Source: CANLBN01 sp034111645
GTDB lineage: Bacteria; Pseudomonadota; Gammaproteobacteria; Pseudomonadales; Cellvibrionaceae
Direction of reading: 5' to 3'
DNA length: 7,011 nt
Assembly: GCA_034111645.1 (NCBI GenBank)
Contig: JAWUWW010000093.1
Location: 1-7,011, forward strand
The notes beneath the pieces are model-generated. The model was not told where the DNA came from. It did not search any database and was given only the letters and a program-made list of their open reading frames with translations. Positions within the stretch are counted from its first letter, which is position 1. Each line of letters opens with the position of its first letter. This document shows, piece by piece, positions 6,145 to 7,011 of this stretch. Both the position numbers and the translations under genes were made by a program.

Positions 6145-6996
6145 CTACTCCCTATGATCTATTAGCGTAGCCTTTTTCGAGTTGTCTTTTGAATTGCTGT
6201 CCTGCCAAATATGCTCTTCCTTACGAGCATCTCGCGCCCAGCGATAAAAGGCATCATAAAATAAAATACCCGCCTCCAATTGCTCAAGATCGTCGCGATA
6301 AATACGTGACAAGCCTAATGAAGCCGCCAGTAAACCTGCCGCTTCGGGTACCACATCAAGACGATCGGTATCCGCCGCACGCACAATATGAGATAAATGC
6401 AGTAATGGCTCGGTAGTGAGCTCGAACTCTTCGATCATAGTATCAAAGCTACATTGCTCACCTCGGTGCGACCAAAAGCCGCCGACGGTATCAAAGGCTG
6501 TAGCGTCAAACTTTTCGCCTACCGCCTCCACTTCTGCTGGAGGCACAAATAAGAAGCTTGCCTCAGGGTCGACAAAACGGCGAATCAACCACGGACAAGC
6601 AATACGATCTATCTTTGGGCGATGAGCACATACCCAAACGGTTGAGCCTGCTGACGTAAATGGAATATTAGCGGCTGGAATACGCGGCTGACCAGCATCA
6701 CGCCAAGCATAATTACCGCCTTCAAGGCTTTCTGCATCAACGCCTTTACTACGCAGTAACGCCGCCGCACCGGCAGAGAGCTTTAAACCTTTTTGACAGA
6801 CAACAATGATTTTTTTGCCCAGTAATGCAGCCACATCATCCGTTATTGTTGTATGCGGGTAACGTTTAGCAGTGGGGATAAGATAAGGGTCTAGATCGAA
6901 ATCTTCATCAATAGAGACATCGATAATAACGGGGCAATTAGACGTACCGATAAGGCGTGCTAACTGAGTAACCGTAATTTGCTTGGGTGAGGGCAT
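6145..6996 (-). CDS. chrB: Rhodanese-ChrB fusion protein (chromate resistance protein ChrB domain)
   Basis: The 283-residue protein has two parts. Residues 5-100 form a rhodanese-like domain with the persulfide-type loop CQKGLKLS (67-74, catalytic Cys67) and the closing LEGGNYAWRDAG. Residues 119-258 are the ChrB domain: WVCAHRPKIDRIACPWLIRRF (121-141; Cys123, Cys134), SHRGEQCSFD (176-185; His177, Cys182), HIVRAADTDRLD (203-214), APEAAGL-type VPEAAGLLAASLGLS, and LEAGILFYDAFYRWAR. A charged tail follows. ChrB proteins were described as chromate-responsive regulators or auxiliary resistance factors next to chrA. The fused rhodanese suggests a link to sulfur or thiol chemistry, but its substrate is unknown. 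The start is supported by AGGAAGG (- strand, 7004-7010) 7 bases before the ATG; an out-of-frame ATG at 7003 can be ignored. It is the first visible gene of the chrA operon, and its promoter lies beyond the window edge. Cytoplasmic, no signal peptide. Confidence 0.88.
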   Translation of the reverse strand: MPSPKQITVTQLARLIGTSNCPVIIDVSIDEDFDLDPYLIPTAKRYPHTTITDDVAALLGKKIIVVCQKGLKLSAGAAALLRSKGVDAESLEGGNYAWRDAGQPRIPAANIPFTSAGSTVWVCAHRPKIDRIACPWLIRRFVDPEASFLFVPPAEVEAVGEKFDATAFDTVGGFWSHRGEQCSFDTMIEEFELTTEPLLHLSHIVRAADTDRLDVVPEAAGLLAASLGLSRIYRDDLEQLEAGILFYDAFYRWARDARKEEHIWQDSNSKDNSKKATLIDHRE

Positions 6997-7011
6997 AACG
7001 CATCCTTCCTG

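Noticed and set aside
6189..6625. Two + strand frames of 75 and 69 codons opposite the ChrB-domain gene
   Set aside because: They mirror the conserved ChrB coding sequence; composition and lack of motifs fit antisense shadows.
1..7011. CRISPR array, tRNA or rRNA genes
   Set aside because: No regularly spaced repeat-spacer structure, tRNA cloverleaf or rRNA-like sequence was noticed on either strand.

Overview
The window looks like a chromosomal segment of a Gram-negative bacterium, most likely a gammaproteobacterium. The reasons are a tripartite-type RND efflux operon, a chromate resistance operon in which the ChrB domain is fused to a rhodanese, a parDE toxin-antitoxin pair and moderate GC content. 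The exact taxon cannot be fixed by eye. Coding density is high and no stretch longer than 300 bases lacks a gene.

Left part (1-3804, + strand): the 3' part of a gene for a periplasmic adaptor (membrane fusion protein) is followed at once by a complete RND inner-membrane pump gene of about 1040 residues. Together they form the inner part of an envelope-spanning, proton-driven exporter. An outer-membrane channel gene is not visible and may lie upstream or elsewhere.

Middle part (3805-4796): a small AT-rich accessory patch, all on the - strand. It holds parD (antitoxin), parE (toxin) and, abutting the parE stop codon, a 62-codon remnant of an iron-sulfur uracil-DNA glycosylase family gene that keeps only its N-terminus. 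The patch has inverted repeats on both sides. The one upstream of parD is a striking array of five GTTATT half-sites at a 10-bp pitch, and is the best candidate for a ParD operator.

Right part (4797-6996, - strand): a two-gene chromate operon. A rhodanese-ChrB fusion protein (likely sensor or regulator, or auxiliary resistance factor) comes first, and 4 bases later a two-domain ChrA chromate efflux permease. Its promoter lies beyond the right edge.

The efflux operon and the chromate operon are convergent, and the toxin-antitoxin patch sits in the gap between their 3' ends, a typical tolerated site for insertion. I see no convincing wholly new system. The most interesting items are the operator-like array and the UDG remnant attached to the toxin gene.
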